Positions 7,998-16,708 of a DNA stretch of 46,239 nt are shown piece by piece. Within the stretch, counting starts at the first letter, position 1; each line of letters opens with the position of its first letter. Location: positions 1-46,239 of the IMG/VR virus record IMGVR_UViG_3300007345_010896; one strand, written 5' to 3'. A program made the translations under genes and the position numbers. Source of the stretch: a virus. The notes under the pieces were generated by a model that saw only the letters and a list, made by a program, of their open reading frames with translations, searched no databases and was not told the origin of the DNA.

Positions 7998-8696
7998 TTA
8001 CCCCTTTCCAATAAGTTGATAGCCGTCACGCCCCAGCAGGGGCACGCCGTCGCTGCCCATCAGCAGCTGCAGATACTTGGAGGTGTCAAATTCGAAGGAA
8101 TCGTCAGCCTCATAGGTTCGAAACTCCAAGGCCACGCCCGCGGCCGACGGCACCCACTGACCTACGTTCCCGAGAAAGTAGTCGTCCTCTGTCGCCTTGC
8201 GGCCGATGTGCACCCGGATTCGCGCATTCCCCAGGTCTTCGACCGCGATCCGATCCACGGCGAACAGCACACGCAATGCCCCTTCGATCTGGGCCGCAGT
8301 ACCGAATCCGCTGTCCACCAGGACCTTCCAGCGCAACAGGCGGCGATAGTTCTGGTCATCGAGTGTGGATCCGCCGGTGAACAGGCCCGCGCCCACCCGA
8401 TACAAGGGGAACTCCCCGAACCCGCCGATGTTCGGCTGCCCCTGAAAGCCGAAATGCCAGATGGCCCGCGTGTTTGTGATGCGACGCGGTCGGTCCAGCA
8501 GATCCCCGAGGCCGTCCAGCTGGGCCCCGACAGCGGCGTCCAGCCAGCGATCATCGCGCAGCTGCTTCAAGGCCCCCTGCACCGCCGTGAAGGGTTGCAG
8601 CAACGCCATGACCACAGACCGGAGCCGCGGCGAGTCCTTGAACTGCGCGGTCCAGTTTGACCAGGCAATGCGTCCATGGTCCTGGTCAAGATCCAT
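7998..8696 (-). CDS. DUF2612 baseplate/tail protein
   Basis: A 232-residue protein matching the DUF2612 pattern: an N-terminal WxxQFKDSPRL segment, then RRITNTRAIWHFGFQ near residues 70-85, and a block with DDQNYRRLLRWKVLVDS near 113-129. Such proteins follow the gpJ-type baseplate gene in many contractile phages and play the part of Mu gp48 or P2 gpI, linking the wedge to the fibres. It overlaps the baseplate J gene by 11 bases and ends five bases before the receptor-binding gene, so the three are one unit. Confidence 0.85.
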   Translation of the reverse strand: MDLDQDHGRIAWSNWTAQFKDSPRLRSVVMALLQPFTAVQGALKQLRDDRWLDAAVGAQLDGLGDLLDRPRRITNTRAIWHFGFQGQPNIGGFGEFPLYRVGAGLFTGGSTLDDQNYRRLLRWKVLVDSGFGTAAQIEGALRVLFAVDRIAVEDLGNARIRVHIGRKATEDDYFLGNVGQWVPSAAGVALEFRTYEADDSFEFDTSKYLQLLMGSDGVPLLGRDGYQLIGKG

Positions 8697-10152
8697 TGCT
8701 CACCTCGACCCGGCTGGCATCAAACATTGCGCGCTGCTGCGGCTGGATGGTGATATTGGCCGCGTGGTAAGCGCCAGGCGCAGGCGCGATCGCCGGATCC
8801 GTGGACGTGGCGATGGTCTGATTAGCGTAGGCGACCCCCGGGACCGAGTAGACGGCCCTGAAGAACGACTGCCACACCACGTCATCGCCGATCTCGAGCT
8901 GACCACCGAACGCTGCCAGACCCTCCTCGATGTCGACCAGGCCGGCATCGGGGAAAGCTTGCTCGCCGGGGTCAAGCAGCGTGATGTCCGCCTTGATCCA
9001 GACATAGACGGGCACGGGTCGATCAAACCGCACAACGGTCTGGAGGCCCAGGGCACCGGTGACCGGCACGGCAAAAGCACCGTGCGTATCGATGCCGGCG
9101 GCCTTCGCATCGTAGATCGCCTGGGCGATCTCCACGTCCAGCCCGCCTTCTGCGATGACATGAACCGAGTGGGGCGGCCGGCGCGACATGTCCGTGTAGT
9201 CGCCAGTGTTCTCGTAGGCGACCACGTTGGTCACTCCGGCGGCCTTGGACCGGACGTGGGCGATGATCGCCCGCAGCGTGGCGCCGCCGAGCGCATACAG
9301 ACCAGTGCCGTACCGATTGCGCAGCGAAGAGTCGCTCTCCGCGATCGCGCCCGAGGATGCCGGCGAGGGATTGGTCACCGCGGCCCAACCGCTCACCACC
9401 GTCAGGATCTCCGTCAGCGTGTCAGGTTCCGCACCCAGCGTGGAAGGATTGAGGGATTCCGCCAGAGCCGGGCTACCGAGGCCGGTGACCCGCAGGTTTG
9501 GCGTAATGCCAAGAGGGAAGCCCGTTCCCGCCGGTGCGGTCAGCTGCAGCTCGGCGCCGGTGGCCACCACGGTGATCGTGGTATCCGTGATTGCGGCGGC
9601 GATACCCAGGAGGATCTGCGTCGTGCTCTCGCCGATACCCGCCGCGTAGCTGTAGGGGACGCCATCTATGTAGATCGTGTAGGTGCCCGCCGCCGGCGCG
9701 CCGACCAGCCCGATCGTGGCACGCGCCGTGTTGGACCGGGTGATGCGCACCTCGTCGCCGAGTTTCCACACCTCCTGAGTCTCGACATTGCGGAGCTGCG
9801 AGCCAGCCGGCACCGTCGTGCCCCCCTCACCGAACAGCACGACATAACCGCGGGAGCTGGTCGCCCCTTCGCGGACAACGCCGGTCAGGGACACGGCATT
9901 GTCCAGATTCACGCCGCTGGCAGTGCTGGGGTACATGGCGCCGTAGACGCCCTCGGCCAGCTCCCAGACCGCGGCCTCGCGCTCGGCGAAGGTATCGATC
10001 AAGATGCCGAGCACGGAATCCGGCCGGGTCTCGATGTCACCGGGCAGGCCGGCAACCTGAAGATTGTTCCGCAGCGCCGCGATGATCTCCGGCCGAATGT
10101 CGGCCAGGCGCTTGCGGATGAAGCCGGCGGGTGTAACGCCGAAGTCGGCCAT
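8686..10152 (-). CDS. Baseplate J / gp47 family protein
   Basis: A 488-residue baseplate wedge protein of the Mu gp47 / P2 gpJ family. Visible features are the N-terminal FGVTPAGFIRKRLADI, the RPDSVLGILIDTFAEREAAVWELAEGVY region (about 43-70), the TGVVREGATSSRG block near 90, and the conserved C-terminal half with IGDDVVWQSFF and VPGV. Length is normal. It lies between the gp25-like and DUF2612 genes, the usual order. Confidence 0.95.
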   Translation of the reverse strand: MADFGVTPAGFIRKRLADIRPEIIAALRNNLQVAGLPGDIETRPDSVLGILIDTFAEREAAVWELAEGVYGAMYPSTASGVNLDNAVSLTGVVREGATSSRGYVVLFGEGGTTVPAGSQLRNVETQEVWKLGDEVRITRSNTARATIGLVGAPAAGTYTIYIDGVPYSYAAGIGESTTQILLGIAAAITDTTITVVATGAELQLTAPAGTGFPLGITPNLRVTGLGSPALAESLNPSTLGAEPDTLTEILTVVSGWAAVTNPSPASSGAIAESDSSLRNRYGTGLYALGGATLRAIIAHVRSKAAGVTNVVAYENTGDYTDMSRRPPHSVHVIAEGGLDVEIAQAIYDAKAAGIDTHGAFAVPVTGALGLQTVVRFDRPVPVYVWIKADITLLDPGEQAFPDAGLVDIEEGLAAFGGQLEIGDDVVWQSFFRAVYSVPGVAYANQTIATSTDPAIAPAPGAYHAANITIQPQQRAMFDASRVEVSNGS

Positions 10153-10155
10153 GAA

Positions 10156-10518
10156 CTACTCCGAGAGATTGATGGTGTCGGCCACAAGGCCCTCAAGGGT
10201 CGATGCCTCGAAGATGACCTGAAGCGAGCGATGCTCGCGGTCGATCGTCAGCTCCATGGTGTTGACCCGAGAGACGCCTGGCACGTCGTTGATCCTGCTG
10301 CGGAGCACGGCCTCGATCTCGGTTCGGCTGGGCTTCTTCACCAGGATCGACTCCAGGTAGGGCACGCCGAACGTGGTATCGAGGAAGTACTCGCCCAGCC
10401 AGGTCAGCAGGGTCACCTTGATCTGTTGCTTGATCCGCGCGGCGCCGTCTACCAGAACGGCGCTGGTCTTTTCGACCGCGAGGTCATGGCCTGCGTTGAG
10501 TTTGAGGTCCAGGGTCAT
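10156..10518 (-). CDS. gp25/gpW-like baseplate wedge protein
   Basis: A 120-residue protein with the central QQIKVTLLTWLGEYFLDTTF segment typical of small wedge proteins of the gp25-like group, followed by a second half with NDVPGVSRV. Position just before the baseplate J gene and its size support the call. Family membership is judged from pattern only. It overlaps the upstream spike gene by four bases. Confidence 0.75.
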   Translation of the reverse strand: MTLDLKLNAGHDLAVEKTSAVLVDGAARIKQQIKVTLLTWLGEYFLDTTFGVPYLESILVKKPSRTEIEAVLRSRINDVPGVSRVNTMELTIDREHRSLQVIFEASTLEGLVADTINLSE

Positions 10519-11144
10519 GGCGCTGGCTCCCCTGACATGCCGGTGCCCGGCGTGACGTTCGTGGTGCGGTGGTGCATGAGGCTGATCCCGCCGCCCGTCA
10601 CATCGCCGGTTGCTTCGATCATGCCGTTGACGGTGATGTCAGCGTTGATCGTCAGGCCTGCTGGCGCGGTCACTTCGGCGGCGCCCTGCGTTGAGATCAC
10701 CACTGTTCCATCGGGCGATATCGTGATGCTGGCCTGATCCAGACGGACCACGAGATTCACCGTGTCGACCGAACTACCTCCGGGCCGGCATACCGGCGTG
10801 GCAAAGGCGTCGGACAGGTCGAACATGCGGGGATCGCCAGGGGCACCGTCCTTGCCCGAAAGCCAGTTCTCCAGAGCACGCTCCGAGAAGTGCAGGAGGA
10901 CGTCATCCCCGGCGCCCAGCGGCACGGAGATGATGGCCTTGCCGCCCATGCCGCGCGGGAAGCAGACCGGCACGCTCACAATCTGCGGAGCCGGCAAGTC
11001 GTCTCCCGATGCGAGAGCCTTGCTCAGAGAGGGCTGCACTACCGCCGCGAGGCCGTCGAAGCTGACGATCTTGCCCGGCAAGCACGTATGCACATCTGCC
11101 AGCTCGGTGGCGATCAGTCTGCGGATATCGCTGGCCTGGCTCAT
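10515..11144 (-). CDS. Gp138-type baseplate spike protein
   Basis: A 209-residue protein. The N-terminal half (residues 10-110) fits the Gp138 N-terminal OB-fold domain, with the PGKIVSFDG and PVCFPRGMGG segments and a later AGDDVLLHFSER. The C-terminal part (about 135-200) reads as short repeating beta strands (ASITISPDGTVVIST, GLTINADITVNG) like the triple-stranded helix of a membrane-piercing needle, ending in HHRT. Start ATG 11144 overlaps the upstream stop as ATGA. Confidence 0.85.
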   Translation of the reverse strand: MSQASDIRRLIATELADVHTCLPGKIVSFDGLAAVVQPSLSKALASGDDLPAPQIVSVPVCFPRGMGGKAIISVPLGAGDDVLLHFSERALENWLSGKDGAPGDPRMFDLSDAFATPVCRPGGSSVDTVNLVVRLDQASITISPDGTVVISTQGAAEVTAPAGLTINADITVNGMIEATGDVTGGGISLMHHRTTNVTPGTGMSGEPAP

Positions 11145-12061
11145 CCCACACGCTCCACAAGGTGCATTTCGGTCGTCCAGTCGCCGCCTTGGTAGTCCCC
11201 GTTGTGGGACACCGACTCGACACGCCACAGGCCCTGAACCTGTCGGCTGTCCATCTGGACACGGTCGCCGGGGTTGATCCACGGCAGCAGCAGCGACCGC
11301 ACCCGCCATCCGTCGCGGCGCTGCCGCTCGGACACGATCGTCGCGGCCACACTTCGGTCCCTTTTCTTTTTCTTCTTGGCCGTGCCCGGCTCGGCGCTGG
11401 CGTCCATCTCCCGCGCCGACTCGCGAACGCGATCGGGCGAGCCGATCAGCCCCGAATCCGCACGCAGCACGACCACGGAGCGTTCCGTGGTCCCGCGAAC
11501 GGCAACGACCTGCAGGGTGTGGTTCTGGACCGACCACTCGACACCAGAGCCCCGGCACAGCTTGTGCAGTGCCTGGCGTGCCGGGCCGTAGAAGCTGAAG
11601 CCGTGATCCCAGGTCCTCGACTGCAAGGACCGCGGCATGTTCAGCACGAGTCCCATCTGGAGGGCCACGGCTTCGATGATGGTCGCCGAGTTGGCTCCCG
11701 CCCCATAGCTCAAGCTGACCGCGCTGTCGCGCAGCTCGCCGTAGCCATCCACCACGGCCAGCTCGGTGACCACATCAGGCGTGTCAAACCGGGTAAACGA
11801 GTCAACCACAGTACCCGCAGCGAGCAAGATTCCGCCGCTCTCCTCCTCGTACCCGGCATACAGGTACGCCCGGAGGTCCGGCTTCTCCAAGGCCGCGCGG
11901 GTCGATTCCTTGAGGTTGTAGATCCGGATCGAATGAACGTTCGGATCCTCCTTCGAGTCCTTGGTGACATCGAACTGAATCTGCATCGGCGGCTGGATGG
12001 TGATGCCCTGCCCTCCGGCCGGGCCAACGACGAGGCGGAAGGTGCGACGGAAACGAGCCAT
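11141..12061 (-). CDS. Baseplate hub protein
   Basis: A 306-residue hub protein equivalent to Mu gp44 / P2 gpD in position. It begins MARFRRTFRLVVGP and includes the SIRIYNLKESTR segment (near 45-56) and LYAGYEEESGGILLAAGTV, which are typical of hub N-terminal barrels. A Lys-rich KKKKKRD stretch near residue 230 is an exposed linker. It lies between the baseplate plug and the spike genes, as usual for this tail type. Confidence 0.75.
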   Translation of the reverse strand: MARFRRTFRLVVGPAGGQGITIQPPMQIQFDVTKDSKEDPNVHSIRIYNLKESTRAALEKPDLRAYLYAGYEEESGGILLAAGTVVDSFTRFDTPDVVTELAVVDGYGELRDSAVSLSYGAGANSATIIEAVALQMGLVLNMPRSLQSRTWDHGFSFYGPARQALHKLCRGSGVEWSVQNHTLQVVAVRGTTERSVVVLRADSGLIGSPDRVRESAREMDASAEPGTAKKKKKRDRSVAATIVSERQRRDGWRVRSLLLPWINPGDRVQMDSRQVQGLWRVESVSHNGDYQGGDWTTEMHLVERVG

Positions 12062-12402
12062 CAGCGCGGCCCTCCCTTGATTGCCGACACTTCCGCCTCG
12101 GTCATGTAGATCAGGCTTGCCTTCCCAGTGAGAAAGCCGTCACGGGGGATGCTGCTGTCGTCGCCCGGCAGCAGAGCCATCAGCTCTCCCGGCGGCACAT
12201 CCAGGTAGTGGAAGCGCGCAAGCAGCGGGACGTTCGGCACGACGATGACCCCGGCCACCAGCGTCTCCTGGTTGTAGTTCTGGATCTCCATGACCCAGAA
12301 CGCGGCCTCACTGTTCCAGCTCAAGCGAACGAAGAAGGTCTCGCCGTCCAGCTCAACTTCCAGCAGCTGGTCGTTTGCGTCGATCGTGGGAATGCTGAAC
12401 AT
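12061..12402 (-). CDS. Phage baseplate plug family protein
   Basis: A 113-residue protein in the baseplate plug family (formerly a DUF). It carries the conserved VELDGETFFVRLSWNSEAAFWVMEI-type strand pattern (residues 15-40), then GVIVVPNVPLLARF. ATG 12402 overlaps the upstream stop as TGATG; a GTG one codon earlier is possible but less likely. It sits between the Dit-like and hub genes. Confidence 0.78.
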   Translation of the reverse strand: MFSIPTIDANDQLLEVELDGETFFVRLSWNSEAAFWVMEIQNYNQETLVAGVIVVPNVPLLARFHYLDVPPGELMALLPGDDSSIPRDGFLTGKASLIYMTEAEVSAIKGGPR

Positions 12403-13007
12403 CACATCACACCCGGGGGACGTACGCGCGGGCCGATGCCCAGCGTGGCGTTGACGTAGTCGGTAGCCGCCTGCTGTTGCTTCTCGCTAAGGTCCGCGGC
12501 ATTGACCTTTCCGCCGCTGGTGCGGGTGGAGCCAGCCTTGCCCTTGGCGCTTACGGCCGCCTTGTCTTCCGGAACCGTATCGGTCTGCAACTGCGCCTTA
12601 AGGATCTTCCGGAAGTCGCACTCGACAGTGAAGTGATCCCCCTCGTTTGAGCGCCCAATCCTGCAACGCTCCATCACCATATCGGTGTAGTTGTCCATGC
12701 CGGTAGAGATGCTGATCGGCGTCCGAGCTTCGTGCAGCTGGCGGAACACGTCCTTGGCCTGGATCAGCTTCTGCCAACCGCCTGCGCCATAGACCGTGAT
12801 CTCAGCCGAGGTAACTTGCCCTGTGAGCGAGAGCTTCTCGGCGTCGCTGGAGACGTTGTCTGTGATGCTCCCGCCGTCCTCAACCGGGTAGATGGTCGCG
12901 TAGCTGTCGAGGATGGTGTCCTCGCTCACAAGCGCATCCAGTTGCAGGGTGCCGATGACGGCGCGCGTGCCGAACACCGAATTGAACGTCAACGCGGTAA
13001 GCGACAT
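12402..13007 (-). CDS. Dit-like baseplate / tail protein
   Basis: A 201-residue protein that probably links the tail tube to the baseplate. The N-terminal domain shows the Dit-like pattern GTLQLDALVSEDTILDSYAT followed by PVEDGGSITDNV, then beta-rich segments. Its C-terminus is a charged, disordered tail with many Lys and Gln. Start ATG 13007 lies just past the TGA of the upstream gene. Confidence 0.8.
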   Translation of the reverse strand: MSLTALTFNSVFGTRAVIGTLQLDALVSEDTILDSYATIYPVEDGGSITDNVSSDAEKLSLTGQVTSAEITVYGAGGWQKLIQAKDVFRQLHEARTPISISTGMDNYTDMVMERCRIGRSNEGDHFTVECDFRKILKAQLQTDTVPEDKAAVSAKGKAGSTRTSGGKVNAADLSEKQQQAATDYVNATLGIGPRVRPPGVM

Positions 13008-13009
13008 GG

Positions 13010-13996
13010 TCAATACCCGATTGCGAACCAGAACATCCCAGACCAGTTGGCCGAGGCGTCACCTGGCTTCTGGATGTAGGTTTGAAATTGCGTGGCCGAG
13101 GGGACACCCACGATCTGGAGGAAGGCGTCGATCCCGGCATTACCCGCCGCGATTCGCTCCGACGTGACCACCGTCAGGCACGCACCGGGGAAAGGAGTCG
13201 GGAACGTGATGGTCGGGCCCGGACCTTCGGCCATGCCAGAAGCCGGGATAAATCGCCCCCACTGAAGGATGAGGCCCTGCTGCCCGTTATCTGTACCGAG
13301 CCGTGCAAAACCATTCTCCGCCAGCGACAGTTCCGCCAGCTTCAAGAAGGTGCCCATGTCCAGGTTCGCGCGCGCTTGGCCGGCCGCCGTTGCTCCCGTC
13401 CCGCCCTTGGAGACAGGAAGCGTGCCGGGAACATCACCAAGCGTGATGTCCAGCTGGTGACTGTGGCTTGTCCCGCCCGCCGAGTTCGAGGAGCTCGTCG
13501 TGATAGTGCTGGGCGTGCCCATGCTGATGACGCGGTCAGATCCGAACGTGCCGCCTCCGGTGAGCCCAGCACCCGCGGTGAACTGCCGACTCGCAAAGAC
13601 GAAGGAACCGAGGTCAGTCCCGTCTACCTGAGCCTTCAGCCCAGCGCTCCCGCCCCACCCGATATGCACCTTGTTCGAGGACTGTCCCGCGCCGCCGCCC
13701 TGCTGAACGGGGGTGAATCCGATGTTGAACTTCGAGTAGAGGGCGGCCCACAGCGTGCCTGTATCGCCGGGCACGAGCGTCATGCCCGCCGCGTCGGTGA
13801 CGCCCTTGAGCTGACCGAACAGCCATTGCTGGCGCTGCCCATCCAGATGGTGCACTGCGTTGAACTGCTCCACCGCCGGCGGCGTCTGGCCAATGAAGTT
13901 CCACCCGACCTTGACCGCCTCCTGGCTGAGCGTGGCGACCGGACCATCACTCGCCCAGGTGAACGAGAAGCCGTCGAAAAAGGTCATGTCTGCCAT
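13010..13996 (-). CDS. Tail-fibre-like protein with gp53-type C-terminus
   Basis: A 328-residue fibre-like protein. The N-terminus (FFDGFSFTWASDGPVATLS, then VKVGWNFIGQTPPAVEQFN) matches virion-attaching ends of small fibre proteins. The middle is Gly/Ser/Thr-rich (130-190) with the GTLPVSKGGTGATAAGQARANL motif common in fibres. The C-terminal 100 residues (LILQWGRFIP ... TITFPTPFPGACLTVV) fit the trimeric C-terminal knob of Gp53-like fibre proteins. Its place between tape measure and Dit-like genes, rather than near the receptor-binding gene, is unusual. Confidence 0.8.
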   Translation of the reverse strand: MADMTFFDGFSFTWASDGPVATLSQEAVKVGWNFIGQTPPAVEQFNAVHHLDGQRQQWLFGQLKGVTDAAGMTLVPGDTGTLWAALYSKFNIGFTPVQQGGGAGQSSNKVHIGWGGSAGLKAQVDGTDLGSFVFASRQFTAGAGLTGGGTFGSDRVISMGTPSTITTSSSNSAGGTSHSHQLDITLGDVPGTLPVSKGGTGATAAGQARANLDMGTFLKLAELSLAENGFARLGTDNGQQGLILQWGRFIPASGMAEGPGPTITFPTPFPGACLTVVTSERIAAGNAGIDAFLQIVGVPSATQFQTYIQKPGDASANWSGMFWFAIGY

Positions 13997-14061
13997 GAGG
14001 ATCCATCTGGCCTTGTGTAGTGGGTGCCGAGCTGGGAGGTAACCACCAGCGCGGCACCGGG

Positions 14062-16077
14062 TTAGAACGCTTCGACCGCAGTCGGAAGCTGATACTGGAA
14101 GCTGCTCAGAGCCTTCGAGGTCCCCCGCTGGGCGGCAGCGCCGTACGCAGCAGGACTGCCACCCGGGGGAGGCGTGACGTTGACGGTCGCATTGGTCGTG
14201 TTCGAAACACTCTGACTACCGCGACCGGCGGTGACCATGCTCGATGCGGCAACACTCGCCAGGGAGCCACCATTGGCCAGCTGGCCCATGATTCCGACGC
14301 CATTCAAGGCCCACCCTGGAATCGCGGCCGTGAGAGCCGCCCAGCCGCTGCGGAAGCGGCTGATGATTGCGTCCCATGCCGCTCCAATGACGCCGGTCAC
14401 GGCGCCCATCACCTGGCCCACAACGACGATACCGCGCACCAGCAGCCCGATGACAGCGATCACCATCCTCAGGTTGGCAACCATCGCCTGCCCGAACTTC
14501 TTGCCTGATGCAGTCGCCTGGTCCAGCTCTTCTTGCGTCGCGTTGACTGGAGCGATCAAGTTGAGGAACCACAACCACATCTCCTTGAGCCAACCCACGA
14601 CGGCCGCCAGGTACGGACCAAGCGGCCGGAGTGCCAACGCCAGTTCGTCGAATGCCTGCGATGCAGACTCGGCGAACCCCTGCCAAAACCCGAAGAGAAA
14701 CGCTTTGATGGGTGCCCAGTACTTATAGATCAGCAGGGCAGCGGCAACGATCACAGCAGCAATCGCGGCAAAGACCCCAAGACCTAGTGCACCGGCGGCG
14801 CTGATCGCGATGCCGATACCTCGCACCACCTTGAGGATCCGCAGCCCAGCCGACCCGAACTTTGAGAAGGCCTGTGCGATGTTCCCGCGGGCGAGCCGGT
14901 CAAAGAAAAGAAGCAGCGGCCTACCAACGCTCTGGAGCGCCTTGAACACGGCAGTGAGGGCCGTGAAGATTTTCACCACGACCCAACTGCCGGCGATGGC
15001 AGCCATGGCACCGCCGATCGCAGCCATGTTTTTGATCACCCACTGAGCGACCGTGTTGAACCTCTCCGCGAGCTTGTACTGGTCATTGATTTCACCAGCA
15101 CGCTTCACGAAGCTGTTGCGGATCTGGGTCCATGATCGGCCGAATGTCATGGGGAGCTTGGCGAACTCTTCGTCGACCTTCTGCGTCTGTCGAAGGAGCC
15201 CATCCGCGATAGCCTTGGAGGTGATCTTTCCCTCTTCTCCCAGCTTCTTGAGATTGCCGACGCTGGTCCCCAGCGACTCGGCAATGGCTTGGGCCAGGCG
15301 CGGAGCCTGCTCGATTACGGAATTCAGCTCATCGCCGCGCAGAACGCCGGAGTTCATGGCCTGGCCAAACTGAGTGAGGGCCGCATCTTGCGACCCTTGG
15401 CTTCCGCCGCCGATCGTCAAGAGCTTGCTCAGCGTGTTGGACAAAAGCAGGGTCTGATCGTTCGTAATGCCCAACGATTCGCGCCCTCGCGCCAAGGAGA
15501 CGAAGGTATCCGCCAGCGACGAATAGCTTTGCCCAGTGTTCTGAGCGCTCTGGAAGAGGAACTGTGACGAGCGATCCCGCGTTCTCGAATCTCCTGTTTG
15601 GAGGCCAATGCGAGACCGAGCGCCTGACCACTCGTCAGAGGCATCCATGATGGCTTTGCCGCTCACCGTGGCCAGGACCCCTTGGATGGCCCCCTGCAGC
15701 GTGCCGCCGCCGAACCCCATGCGTTCTCCGGCCCCGCCAGCTCCTGTTCGGCGAAGGCGGCGCTGCCGTGCCTCAACCCGATCCATCTGGCGAAGCACTT
15801 CCCCGTAGCCCTGACGGGCGCCCTGCCGCAGCCCAATGGCGAACTCACGTGTCTCGCGCACCAGGCCGCGCATCATCCCGGTGAGGCGACCGCCGGTGCG
15901 ATTCATCTCGCCCATGCTTCGGGTGGATTCCCGCAGAGCGCCGTTGAGCCTCTGGGAAGCAGCCTTGGCGACCGTGTTGATCTGCTTTTCGGCGTTCCGG
16001 TAGCCGTCCACATACTTCTTGAGATTGCCGTCCTTCAGCTCGTATCGCAGCTGGGTGACGAGTTCACGGAGTGCCAT
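14062..16077 (-). CDS. Tail tape measure protein
   Basis: A 671-residue tape measure protein, which sets tail length and is threaded in the tube. Residues 1-115 are charged and helical. The tape-measure N-terminal domain covers roughly 125-300 (GAIQGVLATVSGKAIMDASD, NTGQSYSSLADTFVSLARG, RGDELNSVIEQAPRLAQAIA). Hydrophobic helices occupy about 345-470 and 555-580, and the tail end is Ser/Thr/Pro-rich. It begins three bases after the TAG of the frameshifted chaperone, the expected neighbour. Confidence 0.95.
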   Translation of the reverse strand: MALRELVTQLRYELKDGNLKKYVDGYRNAEKQINTVAKAASQRLNGALRESTRSMGEMNRTGGRLTGMMRGLVRETREFAIGLRQGARQGYGEVLRQMDRVEARQRRLRRTGAGGAGERMGFGGGTLQGAIQGVLATVSGKAIMDASDEWSGARSRIGLQTGDSRTRDRSSQFLFQSAQNTGQSYSSLADTFVSLARGRESLGITNDQTLLLSNTLSKLLTIGGGSQGSQDAALTQFGQAMNSGVLRGDELNSVIEQAPRLAQAIAESLGTSVGNLKKLGEEGKITSKAIADGLLRQTQKVDEEFAKLPMTFGRSWTQIRNSFVKRAGEINDQYKLAERFNTVAQWVIKNMAAIGGAMAAIAGSWVVVKIFTALTAVFKALQSVGRPLLLFFDRLARGNIAQAFSKFGSAGLRILKVVRGIGIAISAAGALGLGVFAAIAAVIVAAALLIYKYWAPIKAFLFGFWQGFAESASQAFDELALALRPLGPYLAAVVGWLKEMWLWFLNLIAPVNATQEELDQATASGKKFGQAMVANLRMVIAVIGLLVRGIVVVGQVMGAVTGVIGAAWDAIISRFRSGWAALTAAIPGWALNGVGIMGQLANGGSLASVAASSMVTAGRGSQSVSNTTNATVNVTPPPGGSPAAYGAAAQRGTSKALSSFQYQLPTAVEAF

Positions 16078-16079
16078 GG

Positions 16080-16708
16080 CTACTTCCCGGTTTTCTTCGA
16101 TGCCGCGGCCTCGGCAGCCTCGCGGGCGTCGATCAGGGCATTGATCTTGATGAGGTCCATGAGGTCAACCGATCCTTGGTTGACCTCTGTCATGGTCACG
16201 TGCCCGGCCATAACCGGGCGGAAGATCAGGAACTCTCGCTCGAGCTCGGGCTGGAACCGCCCAACAGACCGCCCAGCTTCTCTTTCAGGCCCGGACCAGA
16301 GAGGCCGAGCCAGCGCCCCAAAGGGCCGGCGAAGTTCAGCTTGATGATGTGGAACAGCAACTCCAGGATCTCAGCGAAATCCTCGAATGCGTCATCCATA
16401 TTGGCCTTGGTGAGCTTTCGAGCGTCCTTGCCGTTCTTTTCGTAGGTGACGCGCTCCGGATCGATCAGGCGATCGCACCAGGCGTCGAGCGCCTTGCCGT
16501 CCAGGGAGACCGAGAACGACTTGATGCCGGCGAGCAGGGTCTCGGGGTTGATATCCCCGCCATCCTCACTGGCCACCGAGGCGAGCACCCCGCCCAAGCT
16601 GGGGAGCAGGTCCTTCTGGAGGTCGCCGAAGATGCGCAGGGCGTCGCGCGGCGCGAAGGTCTGGAGGTAGAACGTCGTGGCGCCGATGACCACTTCCTGG
16701 CGGGCCAT
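16080..16708 (-). CDS. Tail assembly chaperone, -1 frameshift fusion form (GT-like)
   Basis: Proposed 209-residue fusion made by slipping -1 at CCCTTTG (16319-16325). It keeps the first 130 residues of the short form and adds 79 in the -1 frame, running through FQPELEREFLIFRPVM and MTEVNQGSVDLMDLIKINAL to a Lys-rich end at TAG 16080. The added part fills the 145-bp gap between the short-form stop and the tape measure gene exactly and reads as real protein. In lambda gpG and gpGT work as tail assembly chaperones that hold the tape measure protein and are not in the finished virion; the same role is inferred here. Confidence 0.88.
16226..16708 (-). CDS. Tail assembly chaperone, short form (G-like)
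   Basis: A 160-residue product of the zero frame, starting MARQEVVIGATTFYLQTFAP. Start ATG 16708 overlaps the upstream stop as TGATG; the longer frame to 16816 runs inside the tube gene and does not look coding. Residues 1-125 are the chaperone domain; after the slip site the zero frame gives a Gly/Leu then Ser-rich tail of about 30 residues, as often seen in non-shifted forms. It lies between tail tube and tape measure genes. Confidence 0.88.
   Translation of the reverse strand: MARQEVVIGATTFYLQTFAPRDALRIFGDLQKDLLPSLGGVLASVASEDGGDINPETLLAGIKSFSVSLDGKALDAWCDRLIDPERVTYEKNGKDARKLTKANMDDAFEDFAEILELLFHIIKLNFAGPLGRWLGLSGPGLKEKLGGLLGGSSPSSSESS
16288..16325 (-). promoter_or_regulatory. -1 ribosomal frameshift signal: CCCTTTG plus hairpin
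   Basis: On the reverse strand CCCTTTG (16319-16325) is in the correct zero-frame register (C CCT TTG), a canonical X XXY YYZ slippery heptamer. After a 7-base spacer follows GGCTCGG (16305-16311), a 10-base loop, and CCGGGCC (16288-16294), which pair over seven base pairs with one G-U. Spacer length and stem position are those of known stimulatory structures. Confidence 0.88.

Noticed and set aside
8461-10737. 758-codon open frame on the forward strand
   Set aside because: It is the mirror of the baseplate J and DUF2612 genes in high-G+C DNA; the protein is Arg/Gly/His-rich with no recognisable domain.
15053-15373. Forward frames inside the tape measure gene
   Set aside because: Shadows of a clear 671-residue gene.
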